A stretch of 64,000 nt of DNA, taken from NCBI RefSeq assembly GCF_023657445.1, contig NZ_JAGTWY010000001.1, forward strand, positions 3,100,001 to 3,164,000, in the 5' to 3' direction. Positions 26,581 to 35,244 of this stretch are shown here, piece by piece. How positions within the stretch are numbered: the first letter of the stretch is position 1; each line of letters begins with the position of its first letter. The DNA is from Marinobacter sediminum (GTDB taxonomy: Bacteria; Pseudomonadota; Gammaproteobacteria; Pseudomonadales; Oleiphilaceae). Below the pieces are notes generated by a model. That model was not told the DNA's origin. It made no database searches and saw only the letters and a program-made list of their open reading frames with translations. The translations under genes and the position numbers were made by a program.

Positions 26581-27219
26581 TTAGCCAAGCAATTCCGGGT
26601 CAATGTCAGCTTTATCCAAAGCACGCTGAATTCGACGGCGATACTTGTCCGCAGTGCCACCGTGTTCCGCAGCCAGATCAACAAAACTCCAACCCGCGAG
26701 GTTCCGCTTGATCAAATCGATGTCCTCCCCAGACAAGCCCTTGGCTGCGAGCAAAGAATCGACGCGGTCATCGTCCAAAGATGCCAAGCTTCCAGAGTGA
26801 CTCAGGTGTTGATCCCAGTAATCGGAGTCATCAGCTAGCTCCGAGTCAATGATGTACCTCGCTCGCGCGCCGACCTGGCCTTTTTCGTTGTTAACCGACC
26901 ACCTTTTGAGCCGGTCATTGCAGTAATGTGCAACGCCAGAGATCAAGTAACGCGCAACGGGGTGCTTGAGAATATCGACTTCACCGTCGCTTTCTTCGGC
27001 TTTCAATGAGCTGGTGCCGGCTTGGATCGCATTCAACAGATGCACCGTGACCTCGTTCAAGGCATCTTCTGCAACTTGGTGCACTTCGGAATCTCTTCCT
27101 GTGCCGAGAATGTGGCCCAACTTCTTTTTAACGACTGAAAGCGCCCCCTGTTTTACACCATCGTGCATCGCAACACGTCCGATCTCTTCTGTACTCAAAG
27201 GGCCCGTCGAGTAGTCCAT
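26581..27219 (-). CDS. Sigma-70-like HTH protein divergent from tnsA
   Basis: A 212-residue protein. The last 55 residues (LSGEDIDLIKRNLAGW, then FVDLAAEHGGTADKYRRRI and QRALDKA) resemble sigma-70 region 4, with a helix-turn-helix. The middle (HPVARYLISGVAHYCNDRL) resembles the helical region 2 part of small sigma-like proteins. It faces away from tnsA across a 250-base gap, a natural place for a regulator of transposition, or it may be cargo. GGAAG precedes the ATG. Confidence 0.6.
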   Translation of the reverse strand: MDYSTGPLSTEEIGRVAMHDGVKQGALSVVKKKLGHILGTGRDSEVHQVAEDALNEVTVHLLNAIQAGTSSLKAEESDGEVDILKHPVARYLISGVAHYCNDRLKRWSVNNEKGQVGARARYIIDSELADDSDYWDQHLSHSGSLASLDDDRVDSLLAAKGLSGEDIDLIKRNLAGWSFVDLAAEHGGTADKYRRRIQRALDKADIDPELLG

Positions 27220-27470
27220 ACATCACTTCCTTCTCTGTGTGCTCTAAAACATTACCAATAATTAATCGGAGGCTTTTCCGCAAAAAAACTCAAGTTTTTC
27301 CAAATTTTTTGTCCGGTTTTGCTCTGCAATTTAGTTACTTACCTGTGAACGGACAGGCGGCAACATTGCATAACCATAAATAAGTCTTTGAATTATAACG
27401 CTTTAAATTTTTGCGTTGGCTAATTTTTGAACTATTCAATGATGTCGAACAAACGAAACTGGAGCGAAGC

Positions 27471-28079
27471 ATGCAACAACGTCAGTTAGTGAAACAATCA
27501 CCGATTCGGTCTTCTTATATGGCCTATTCCCGCCATTACGGTCGGGTGTACGCGGTCGAAAGCACACTCGAGCTCGACTATCTGAATCTGATCCGCTTCA
27601 AGAAAGCGGCGGAATCCGTCGAAAGCCAACCGTTCTCGATCCAGTTCCATCTTGAAGGGCGACCCAGACGTTACACACCGGATTTCTTGATCGTCGAACA
27701 GGGCGTTCAATACGTCGATGAGGTGAAAACTCGAAAGGCCGCGACCCGGTCGGAATTTCTTCGCAAAGCCGAGAAGCTTAATCGATTTTTCGGGAAACGA
27801 GGCCTATCGTTTCGAGTTTTAACAGAAGATGACATCCGGCCTGGAAATCAGGCTCAGAACCTTCGCTTTCTAATGCCGGTGCTCGACACACCGCCGCCAA
27901 TTTCTGAATTCGAATCGCTTCTGGACGCGACAGACGTCCGCACCGCGTCAATGCAGGTAATGAACAAATTACTCAATGATCTGCGGTTGGATATTTCGTT
28001 CATTCGCCGAGCGGTAGCGCATCAACTACTCCAATGCGATCTGACCAAACCATGGTCGGAGATGCAATTTACGTGGTGA
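27471..28079 (+). CDS. tnsA: Tn7-like transposase subunit TnsA (endonuclease)
   Basis: A 202-residue restriction-enzyme-like nuclease that cuts the 5' ends of the transposon. The catalytic set is present: E30 in AVESTLELDYL, D71 in YTPDFLIVE, and E84/K86 in VDEVKTRKA, followed by a C-terminal HTH-type domain that contacts TnsC. ATG 27471 has GGAG 6 bases upstream. With TnsA present, cut-and-paste movement is expected rather than copy-in cointegrates. First gene of the tnsA-tnsB-tnsC-tniQ operon. Confidence 0.93.
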   Translation: MQQRQLVKQSPIRSSYMAYSRHYGRVYAVESTLELDYLNLIRFKKAAESVESQPFSIQFHLEGRPRRYTPDFLIVEQGVQYVDEVKTRKAATRSEFLRKAEKLNRFFGKRGLSFRVLTEDDIRPGNQAQNLRFLMPVLDTPPPISEFESLLDATDVRTASMQVMNKLLNDLRLDISFIRRAVAHQLLQCDLTKPWSEMQFTW

Positions 28080-28120
28080 TAAATCCACATCCAATCCCTT
28101 TTGTAAGGAGCAAGAAAGCA

Positions 28121-30076
28121 ATGTTGAATTCCATCGCAGTGACCGGCAACCGCGTCTTATTTGAAGGTCTAGCAGCAACGATAACGATGCTTCCAGACTC
28201 GAACTGTGTGCTCACGTTTGATGATTCAAGGTATCAGCCAGTCATTAAACCCAGCACCGAAATCGAGGCAGCTTTTGGGACAACTCTTCATCTCGTTCCA
28301 AAAGACAAGGTCGCTGCTCCAAAAGCCCCGGATCTTTCAATAGGGGATCTTAAAGAGCTCGAAAGACGCTCAGCCTACATCGACGAATTGAACCGGCTTA
28401 CCAAAAAAGGAGGCATTGGCGGAATCGCCATCCGAAAACAGGTCATTGCACGAGTCGCTCGAGAAATCGGGGATACCAAACCGATATCCCACTCAACCCT
28501 TGCCCGTTGGGCAAAGAAATCAAAGACACACTCACACGGAGTCGCATCCATGCTGGGCAAACAGACACGCCATCGCCAATCCTCGTTTTCACAGGATGTC
28601 CAAGATTTCGCCCTCGAAATCATCGACGATTATTACCTCCAGCTTGGGAATCCGACAGTCCAGTACGCTTACGACTGCTTCGTTGAATCCTTTGAGCTCA
28701 GGTTTGGAAAAGACGCTGAAAGGCCCTGCCGGGAGACGTTTCGAAAGTGGACGAGAGAATGTGTGGCTCCGATTGAGGCTATCGAAAGGCGGCAGGGCCG
28801 GCGCGCTGCGAAAGCGGCCGCTCGTAACGCAACCAAAAAACTCAAAACTGATCGGATTCTGGAGCGAGTGGAAGCCGATGCAGTCAATCTCTCAATTGGA
28901 GTGACTGATGAAAACGGTCGATACCTGGGCCCGGTGACCATCTTCGGAGTCATCGACGTGTATTCCCGCGCGATACTTGGCCTGGTCGTTCAGGTGGGAC
29001 GAGGTGAGTCTGCTGGCCCAGTCATTGACAGCTACAAGCACTCAATCGGCCCCAAAGGCCCCGATTTACTGCCAGCTGGACTGGAAAATGACTGGCCGAT
29101 GTACGGCGTCCCTGAGGTTTTCGTAAGCGATGGCGGCCCTGGCTATGTCAGCATGAAAACCCACGCGTTTCTCCTAGACGCCGGGAGCCAATCCCAAATC
29201 GTTCAAACCTACGCCGGTTGGCAAAAACCGTTTATCGAACGGTTTTTCAATACGCTGCGCACTCGCTTTGCTCAGACTCTTCATGGGTACTGCGGGAAGC
29301 ATACGGACCGACCAAATCTGGATGCAACGATCAAAGAGAAGGCATCTATGACGTTGCAGGAATTCCGCACCGCACTCTACGAGTGGGTGGTTGACGAGTA
29401 TCACCAAACGCCGCACCGCGGCCTATCGAATCGAACGCCCTATGAGGTTTGGGTAGAGCAGGCTCGAGTATTTCCACCGCACCTGCCGGTCAATTTTGAG
29501 CGGCTCAAACACACCATGGGTGAAACCAGGATCTGCACTATCTCGGGTCCACACGGCCACCAAGGGATCCAACTGAACAACCTTCGGTACAACGATCCCG
29601 AGAACAGATTGAAGAGAATCGGCATGGTTCTCAGGAGCATGAATGAGCCCGCCGAGGTACAAGTGGAGTACACGCATAATGACATTTCACGCATTAACGT
29701 CATCGATCCTTTAAGCGACGAAGTCTTCTCAGCGTTCGTCACTGACCAGGACATTGAGCCTGGCACAACTCACGCTGAATGGAAGGCTCGACGTGCAAGC
29801 CACTATGCCGACAAGGGCTATACGGGCCCACGAAAGGCAAGATCAAGCCGAGCCATCATTAATGCCAACGAAGGACATGATGCCAATATGCGTAGAGTCA
29901 GCTCCCGGCGAACACGGCCAGCCCCGGTAAATGATGTTGAGAAGCTGATCAACGAATCCTTAGAGGAAGACAGGTCACTGTCTAACCCTCCTGTGGGCGG
30001 TAACTCGATGCCCTACGAGTCCCTTGAAACCCGCTCTGAAGAGTACGGCCAGGATGGAGAGTACGAAGATGATTGA
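28121..30076 (+). CDS. tnsB: Tn7-like transposase subunit TnsB (DDE recombinase)
   Basis: A 651-residue integrase-fold transposase. The catalytic triad is D253 (VEADAVNL), D337 (VSDGGPGY) and E373 (FIERFFNT), giving a D-x35-E spacing. The N-terminal part (about 60-200) holds the HTH domains that bind the transposon ends; a Mu-type beta barrel follows the core, and the charged C-terminal tail should contact TnsC. ATG 28121 is chosen for its AAGGAGC site; an in-frame ATG at 28034 lies within tnsA. The last codons overlap the tnsC start. Confidence 0.95.
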   Translation: MLNSIAVTGNRVLFEGLAATITMLPDSNCVLTFDDSRYQPVIKPSTEIEAAFGTTLHLVPKDKVAAPKAPDLSIGDLKELERRSAYIDELNRLTKKGGIGGIAIRKQVIARVAREIGDTKPISHSTLARWAKKSKTHSHGVASMLGKQTRHRQSSFSQDVQDFALEIIDDYYLQLGNPTVQYAYDCFVESFELRFGKDAERPCRETFRKWTRECVAPIEAIERRQGRRAAKAAARNATKKLKTDRILERVEADAVNLSIGVTDENGRYLGPVTIFGVIDVYSRAILGLVVQVGRGESAGPVIDSYKHSIGPKGPDLLPAGLENDWPMYGVPEVFVSDGGPGYVSMKTHAFLLDAGSQSQIVQTYAGWQKPFIERFFNTLRTRFAQTLHGYCGKHTDRPNLDATIKEKASMTLQEFRTALYEWVVDEYHQTPHRGLSNRTPYEVWVEQARVFPPHLPVNFERLKHTMGETRICTISGPHGHQGIQLNNLRYNDPENRLKRIGMVLRSMNEPAEVQVEYTHNDISRINVIDPLSDEVFSAFVTDQDIEPGTTHAEWKARRASHYADKGYTGPRKARSSRAIINANEGHDANMRRVSSRRTRPAPVNDVEKLINESLEEDRSLSNPPVGGNSMPYESLETRSEEYGQDGEYEDD

Positions 30077-31058
30077 TCATGACGAACAAAGTCTGCCTGA
30101 CCTCAATCCTGCCGTAGTTGCTTTTAAAGAATGGCGAACGCGACATGGACGCTTCCAAGAAGCATTAGACAATATTCGTCGGACTCATCAAATGTCCGGC
30201 GTCGAGGGGACGGGCATGCTACTGATGGGCATTCCAGGCCTTGGCAAATCTTCAATCCTTGAGTCCTACTCCAGGAAGTATCTGGAGGGGCGCATGGACC
30301 TAGAGAGTCCAGAGCGCTCGAAAGAGCCTGTCATTCATGTCTCCGTACCTGCGGAGCCTACGCTCAAGTCAATGATTCACGCTATTCTTTTGGCGTCGAG
30401 TTTCGAGGCATCTACCAAGGGCACGGTTGACGAGCTGAAGCAAAAGCTCGACGAATTTATTCGGGAGCGAGGGGTTGAGCTACTCATCTTAGACGAGTTT
30501 CAGCACTTCTTGCGCGAGCAGGCAAAGTCAAATACCCGCGGCGTCGTCAACCACATCAAACTCATGATGGATCAGCACAAGCTCGCCGTAGTGATGGCGG
30601 GCACGCCTGCCGGCTACAGATCGATAGCGCATTACGAGGAGTTGTATCAGCGGTTTGCTCAGCATCAAACGCGCTTAACACCGTTCCAAGTCGATACAGA
30701 CGCCGATCTCAACGTTTTCGGTTCCTACCTCAGAGCGTGTAAAAACCGTCTCGAGCGCGAGAGCGTGAAGATCGTCCCAATGGCGAGCAAAGAAATGATA
30801 GTCCGCCTATACGTTGCAACTAAGGGAATTCCTCGATTAATCGCAAGCCTCATCGTAATGGCTCTGATGGACGCAGAACCAGGCGAAACAATCACGAGGA
30901 ATGACCTCGCCCGGGCGCTCTCCAAAACGTCAATGAACCCGGATCTAGGGAACTTCAACCCGTTAAATGCGCCTTTTGATCGGGTCAGAGAACGGGCTGA
31001 GAAGGCGACGAGGAAGGCGGCTATCGAGAACAAAAAGAACTGGGATATTCAACGATGA
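30069..31058 (+). CDS. tnsC: Tn7-like AAA+ regulator TnsC/TniB
   Basis: A 329-residue AAA+ ATPase linking target selector and transposase. Walker A is GIPGLGKSS at about 54-62; Walker B is LLILDEFQH with D142/E143; sensor 1 is VVMAGTP. It is near TniB size and much shorter than Tn7 TnsC (555), so it probably lacks the long TnsA/TnsD-interacting extensions. ATG 30069 overlaps the tnsB stop by 8 bases and has GGAGAG upstream; longer starts are poorer. Confidence 0.93.
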   Translation: MIDHDEQSLPDLNPAVVAFKEWRTRHGRFQEALDNIRRTHQMSGVEGTGMLLMGIPGLGKSSILESYSRKYLEGRMDLESPERSKEPVIHVSVPAEPTLKSMIHAILLASSFEASTKGTVDELKQKLDEFIRERGVELLILDEFQHFLREQAKSNTRGVVNHIKLMMDQHKLAVVMAGTPAGYRSIAHYEELYQRFAQHQTRLTPFQVDTDADLNVFGSYLRACKNRLERESVKIVPMASKEMIVRLYVATKGIPRLIASLIVMALMDAEPGETITRNDLARALSKTSMNPDLGNFNPLNAPFDRVRERAEKATRKAAIENKKNWDIQR

Positions 31059-32569
31059 AAAGGTTTGCCGTCCGACCAGAGCCCATTGAAAATGAGTCGT
31101 TCAATGGCTTCCTTTTACGCATCGGAAAGCTGAACTGTGTGTTTAAGCATTCTGAGATCGTCAAATATTTAGACTGCGAGCCGACGCCCGCGCCTGGTTA
31201 TTTTGGCTGGCTTGAAATGCCTTCGAAGCATATATTCAGTGCGTTGGAACGGAAACTCGAAAAGCCTCTGACTAAACACCGGATACGATTCAAGGAAAGA
31301 GCGCACTTAAGGTGGCTTTATTCAAAATGGCGCATGATTTTCGACCTGCGGCTCGGCTTCCCCAGAATTTGTACGGCCTGCGTTTCCGAGCAAGGCATCT
31401 TGGATTGGAGATGGGGTCTCGCGGTAACGGCACACTGCCCGGAGCATGAGTGTCTACTGACGTCGCACTGTCCGAAATGTGATAAAGAACTTAAGTGGAC
31501 AAGCAGTCTGCTCATCGGCTGTCCGCACTGCGGAAAAAGCTGGAACGAACTCGATTCCTGCCAACCGTCTGAGATCTCTACAACAGAGCGTCAGCTTTGG
31601 GATGACATGGCGACTGCATCCAGCGACGTGGACGAATCACTATTGCAGGACATCTGTCTCGCGATAGTGGTTGCGATGCGTCCTTTCGACTTAGTCTGCG
31701 AGTCTGTAAGAAACTGTCCAAAGATAATGGAACACTCCAGGTACGTTGCCCGCGCCTATTCGCTGCTTGAAAGCCCATCAATAAATGCAGCCTGGCGCAA
31801 ACAGTGCCAAGAGAAGAGAGGCCAGCTGAATTTCTTGGGTCAGGATTTTGTTGAAGCCCCCTGCAACAATTTCCGCTCTCTCTTAGTCAAAGAGTGGTGG
31901 GGTCCCAGCGAGCAAGCCCTGCCAACCAAGGAGTTACCTTTCGCCGAAAACGCTTTTTCAGAAACCACTGCTTACATATCTCAATCTAGGCGTGACAAAG
32001 CACTGGAGTCGGACGAACAGTCGAACTATCGATTTCAGACAAATGTGATTTCCTTCGCAAAAATACTGGGGTTGAGCGAAGAATCTGCCCAAGACTATTT
32101 CAGATGGGATGTGCTGAAATCTCACAAAAACGTCAAGTATTCAACAAGTCGCAGATTCGACCTGCGTGATTTCGGGGAAATCATCCAAAAGCGACCACGC
32201 CCAAACGAGTCGATAGAAATATTTCCTGACAACACAATTTTCTCAAGATTCCCGGTAACGTTTGGGCAACTCGCGAATGACGTAATACTGAATCGGGTCG
32301 ATGGTGGTTTCTCAGATACCCGCGGAGTAAAAAGTCTATTTCTCCATCCCAAAATACTCAAAAAGTGGCTGACTGATCAGCTCATTCGTACCGACGCTCA
32401 AGGATTGTCAATGAAGCGTGCCACCAAAGCGCTAAATTGCAGTCGGCAGCACATTCGCAAGCTTGTAGCTGCTAATTTACTCGAATGGGTAGGAGAACAT
32501 CGGTTTGAACCCAGGGTAGACAATCAATCGTTCTGCGAATATGTCATGCGTTCGGAAAGACTACTTTGA
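31055..32569 (+). CDS. tniQ: TniQ/TnsD-family target-site selector
   Basis: A 504-residue protein with an N-terminal TniQ domain (PIENESFNGFLLRIG at the start) and zinc-binding cysteine pairs: RICTACVSE, AHCPEHEC, SHCPKC and GCPHC between about residues 105-165. The longer C-terminal region ends in an HTH (MKRATKALNCSRQHIRKLV), so it probably reads a specific DNA target, as TnsD does, rather than teaming with CRISPR proteins; none are present. ATGA overlap with tnsC. It ends the operon, about 390 bases before the surviving terminator at the island edge. Confidence 0.9.
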   Translation: MKRFAVRPEPIENESFNGFLLRIGKLNCVFKHSEIVKYLDCEPTPAPGYFGWLEMPSKHIFSALERKLEKPLTKHRIRFKERAHLRWLYSKWRMIFDLRLGFPRICTACVSEQGILDWRWGLAVTAHCPEHECLLTSHCPKCDKELKWTSSLLIGCPHCGKSWNELDSCQPSEISTTERQLWDDMATASSDVDESLLQDICLAIVVAMRPFDLVCESVRNCPKIMEHSRYVARAYSLLESPSINAAWRKQCQEKRGQLNFLGQDFVEAPCNNFRSLLVKEWWGPSEQALPTKELPFAENAFSETTAYISQSRRDKALESDEQSNYRFQTNVISFAKILGLSEESAQDYFRWDVLKSHKNVKYSTSRRFDLRDFGEIIQKRPRPNESIEIFPDNTIFSRFPVTFGQLANDVILNRVDGGFSDTRGVKSLFLHPKILKKWLTDQLIRTDAQGLSMKRATKALNCSRQHIRKLVAANLLEWVGEHRFEPRVDNQSFCEYVMRSERLL

Positions 32570-32962
32570 TTCGCGGATTCAGCTTTTCCGCTAAGTCTGC
32601 CTTTTGAGAGGTATGACTGAAATCGCCATTTAATTCACAATCCGATCAAAACCTTTTTACGCTGCCGCTCTGCCTCAATCACTTCCCGCTTATTGAACAC
32701 ACCCGCCAGATTCCAAATTCGTTGCTAAAGCGAATTCACTTTACCTTCCCTAATTTCAATGCTATTAATTACTGCCATTGAATATAGGTCAATGTTTTAG
32801 TTGACCTTTTCCAGAAAAATCTCATGATTCCGTGGGAAAGCGACAACAAATCTCACGTTAAGTCTGACATCTCTAATCGCCATGATGGCGACCCCTCTCT
32901 AACCTCCTGATTCCTCAACACCCAGAATCTCACCCCAGCCTTGGACTGACACAGAGTCGGGG
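32570..32962. other. Gene-free island edge with two palindromes
   Basis: No gene. AGGTCAA (32786-32792) and TTGACCT (32801-32807) form a hairpin followed by TTTTCC, a weak terminator candidate for tniQ. TCGCCATGATGGCGA (32877-32891) is a perfect 7-base inverted repeat. Base composition changes here from the AT-richer island to the GC-richer chromosome. A transposon end should lie in this stretch if the tns genes sit at the element's edge. Confidence 0.5.
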
Positions 32963-32993
32963 AGCTGGTAGGCGAATCGCCTGCCAGCTTTTT
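32963..32993 (+). terminator. Strong rho-independent terminator without an upstream gene
   Basis: A 12-base stem, AGCTGGTAGGCG pairing with CGCCTGCCAGCT (one G-T pair), a 3-base loop and TTTTT. It points rightwards, yet no plus-strand gene ends just before it. It probably served a chromosomal gene displaced by the island. Confidence 0.75.
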
Positions 32994-33031
32994 CAGTAAA
33001 GCATGCATACAAGACAGCGAGGTGAAGGAAG

Positions 33032-33934
33032 ATGTCAGGCAAAACCGTCAACAGTGCGATTCTTCTGCTGGTGATCGGCAACGCCATGGCGTTGCTCTCG
33101 GATGTCTTTATCAAACTGCTGGAACCCGGCGCGCCGGTCTTCCAGTTTGCGTTCCTGCGCTGTCTGATCACACTCGCTTTCCTGATACCCCTGGCCGGTC
33201 AACTGGACCGTAAGCGCCTGTTTGCGGGCTTCAGGATTCACGCCTTCCGGGCACATATTCATCTCGCCGGCATCCTGTGCATGGTCATCGCCCTGGGCAA
33301 TCTGCCTCTGGCCACCGCCAACGCAGTGTTCTATGCCGCCCCCATCCTCGTCATGGTTTTATCCGTCATTCTGTTCAGGGAACGCCTGACTCCGCTGAGT
33401 GTGATTGCGGTTTTCAGCGGATTCGCCGGCATTGTGGTTATCCTGCGGCCAATGGAATTCAACTGGGCCGCTGTCGCGGCGCTGGGCTCCGCGTTTGCCC
33501 TGGCGATCAATGCAGTCATGGTTCGCCGGCTGCCGAAAGCGCAGTCCACGGTGCACAAGCTGTTCCTGAACTACCTGCTGATCCTGCCTGCAGCCGGCGC
33601 CCTTGCCTGGTGGGAAGGCGCCGCCTGGGATTCCGGGATACTGATCAGCGCCCTGGGATCATCCCTGTTCATATTGGGTTACAACATCACCGTTTTGTTG
33701 GCCTACCAGCAGGTTGATGCCAACCAGGTGACCAGTGCCGAATATACTGGCCTGATCTGGGCTGTGGGTATTGGCTGGGTCGGCTTTGGTGAAGTTCCGG
33801 ATCTGTGGTTCCTGGCCGGCAGCCTGATGATTGTGGTGCCGCTGATCCTGATCGGACTGCAGCACCGTCGCAAAGAGCCGGCCAGGGGCTTTAACGGCGG
33901 GAATGCTCGATTAGCTCACGAGTATTGTGAATGA
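33032..33934 (+). CDS. DMT-superfamily (EamA) transporter
   Basis: A 300-residue inner-membrane permease with ten predicted segments in two EamA halves, the standard size. Conserved features include the PVFQFAFLRCLITL helix, ANAVFYAAPILVMVLSV and the second-half AEYTGLIWAVGIGW. Substrate unknown; relatives export metabolites or take up nucleotides and amino acids. GAAGGAAG precedes the ATG. Its last 44 bases overlap the convergent histidine-rich gene. Confidence 0.88.
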   Translation: MSGKTVNSAILLLVIGNAMALLSDVFIKLLEPGAPVFQFAFLRCLITLAFLIPLAGQLDRKRLFAGFRIHAFRAHIHLAGILCMVIALGNLPLATANAVFYAAPILVMVLSVILFRERLTPLSVIAVFSGFAGIVVILRPMEFNWAAVAALGSAFALAINAVMVRRLPKAQSTVHKLFLNYLLILPAAGALAWWEGAAWDSGILISALGSSLFILGYNITVLLAYQQVDANQVTSAEYTGLIWAVGIGWVGFGEVPDLWFLAGSLMIVVPLILIGLQHRRKEPARGFNGGNARLAHEYCE

Positions 33935-34349
33935 TCCGTGCCATACGGTACTCCGGCGGCACGTGATCATCGAACCCGATATTCATCCGGTATTCACGAT
34001 GATGGGAATGCCGGTGGTACCGGTCCCTGTGATCACGGTGCCGATATGAGTGCCGGTGCTTGTCCCGGTGATGATGATTACGGTCGTAACGACTGTAATG
34101 GTCGCGCTCCCGCTTGTGGTGCTTACGCTTGTGTTTGTGCTTATACCGGCGATCACGGTCATGGTGATCGCGCCGATAGTGGGCTTGCAGAATTCCCTTC
34201 TTCTGGTGGCCGGGCGGCATCGCCTTACCCCGGTCCAGCTGTTTCTGGATGCCCGGCGGATGGCCAAACCCCCTGTGGTCATCTGCCATGACTGTCGAGG
34301 CACTCACCAGCAGAGCCGCGATGCAGCTTCCAATCAGCAATCGTTTCAT
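33891..34349 (-). CDS. Secreted histidine/arginine-rich protein
   Basis: A 152-residue protein with a signal peptide (MKRLLIGSCIAALLVSASTVMA). HPPGIQKQLDRGKAMPPGHQKKG is a module common in small periplasmic proteins (fragments HPPGIQKQL and MPPGHQKKG). Residues about 55-125 are almost wholly His, Arg, Lys, Asp and Tyr in irregular HRD/HRH runs, and could bind metals. The C-terminus returns to normal composition (IIHNTRELIEHS). ATG 34349 has GGAG upstream. Confidence 0.7.
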   Translation of the reverse strand: MKRLLIGSCIAALLVSASTVMADDHRGFGHPPGIQKQLDRGKAMPPGHQKKGILQAHYRRDHHDRDRRYKHKHKRKHHKRERDHYSRYDRNHHHRDKHRHSYRHRDHRDRYHRHSHHREYRMNIGFDDHVPPEYRMARIIHNTRELIEHSRR

Positions 34350-34508
34350 GGTGGTTCTCCTGTCCTTCCAGAGACTGAGTAGGCGCGCAGGAACACCCTG
34401 AACGCGGCCTGATTTCAGACTATCGAACCAAGAGAAAAAGTCAGCCACTCAACGCCAGCTTTGCACGAACTTTACGGAAGCCGCCGCCGGCTTGACGTTT
34501 CGGGCGGG

Positions 34509-35084
34509 TCAGGTGTCGCTTTCAGTGGCAGAACGCAGATGGGTTTCGATGGCGAATGTGTGCGGGCAGGCATCACCCAGCGTGCGGAGAGACTCTGCCA
34601 GACGCAGCAGGTATTCAGAATTGGGCCCACTCGGGCCATTGGCACCGGCAATCTGGCGGGCAATATCGGCCTCCGGCGCATGGCCAAGAAACGCTTCATT
34701 ATCCTCGGTCGCTATGTAAACCAACCCCTCGGCGTGGCTGCCATCATCAAAGGTCATTTTGGTAGTGAAGCGCAGATAGCCGTTTTTCTCCCGCACATCG
34801 AGGTGCTCAAACACTTTGGGAGACACCCGATAAGCCATACCTTTGCAGCGGGCATCCGGGTTTTCGATGAGAGTCACGACCCGCCCGGGGGCTTCCGGTG
34901 TTCCCCGGTGGTCATGGGAACCCTGCCAGAACCGGCGCTGCCAGCCATGGATCGTTGCCGGACGTTTCTCCAGAAAAGGAAAATCCACCTTGTAAATCAA
35001 CGAGCCATAGCCAAAAAGCCAGATGGAATCCACGCCGGAAAAGTCAAAGCGTTTGCGATTGTGTGCAATGGTATCGGCAGACAT
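34509..35084 (-). CDS. chaC: Glutathione-specific gamma-glutamylcyclotransferase (ChaC)
   Basis: A 191-residue cytosolic enzyme that splits glutathione to 5-oxoproline and Cys-Gly. WLFGYGSLIYK at 22-32 is the substrate-binding loop, FWQGSHDHRGTPEAPGRVV is the ChaC signature, and the Glu in DVREKNGY is the catalytic acid. Length fits the family. It faces away from the DMT/histidine-rich pair and does not appear to be in an operon. Confidence 0.92.
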   Translation of the reverse strand: MSADTIAHNRKRFDFSGVDSIWLFGYGSLIYKVDFPFLEKRPATIHGWQRRFWQGSHDHRGTPEAPGRVVTLIENPDARCKGMAYRVSPKVFEHLDVREKNGYLRFTTKMTFDDGSHAEGLVYIATEDNEAFLGHAPEADIARQIAGANGPSGPNSEYLLRLAESLRTLGDACPHTFAIETHLRSATESDT

Positions 35085-35244
35085 ACATCCCCGTGAGCAA
35101 TGAAATCCCGATTAACTCTATGTCGTCGCGATGAAGCCGGCAATACCCGTCAACACGATTTCGGCGGCCATCGCATTCCTCTGGGCAATGCCAGAAACAG
35201 AAAACACACGGTGCGACTGGTGAAGGTACTGAAAAACGTTTCGA

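Larger units (their letters stand above)
27471..32569 (+). mobile_element. Tn7-like transposition core (tnsA-tnsB-tnsC-tniQ)
   Basis: Four overlapping or closely spaced genes, all intact, make a complete Tn7-like machine with a single selector. I could not place the transposon ends: no convincing pair of inverted TGT termini or repeated TnsB sites was recognised in 27220-27470 or 32570-32960. In Tn7 the end nearest tnsA bounds the element and cargo lies beyond the selector; here chromosomal genes follow soon after tniQ, so the element is either nearly cargo-free or arranged the other way round, with the defence island as cargo. Confidence 0.85.

Noticed and set aside
26560..26583. GCGTTAGATG (minus strand) resembling an attC end just after the sigma-like gene
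   Set aside because: The matching first core and pairing arms are missing at the right distance; probably chance.
27272..32591. GCTTTTCCGC at 27272-27281 and 32582-32591 as possible Tn7-like end repeats
   Set aside because: Only 10 bases, and both copies are in the same orientation, whereas transposon ends should be inverted.
32899..33262. Minus-strand frames overlapping the start of the DMT permease
   Set aside because: They overlap a confident membrane-protein gene and a terminator and have no ribosome site.
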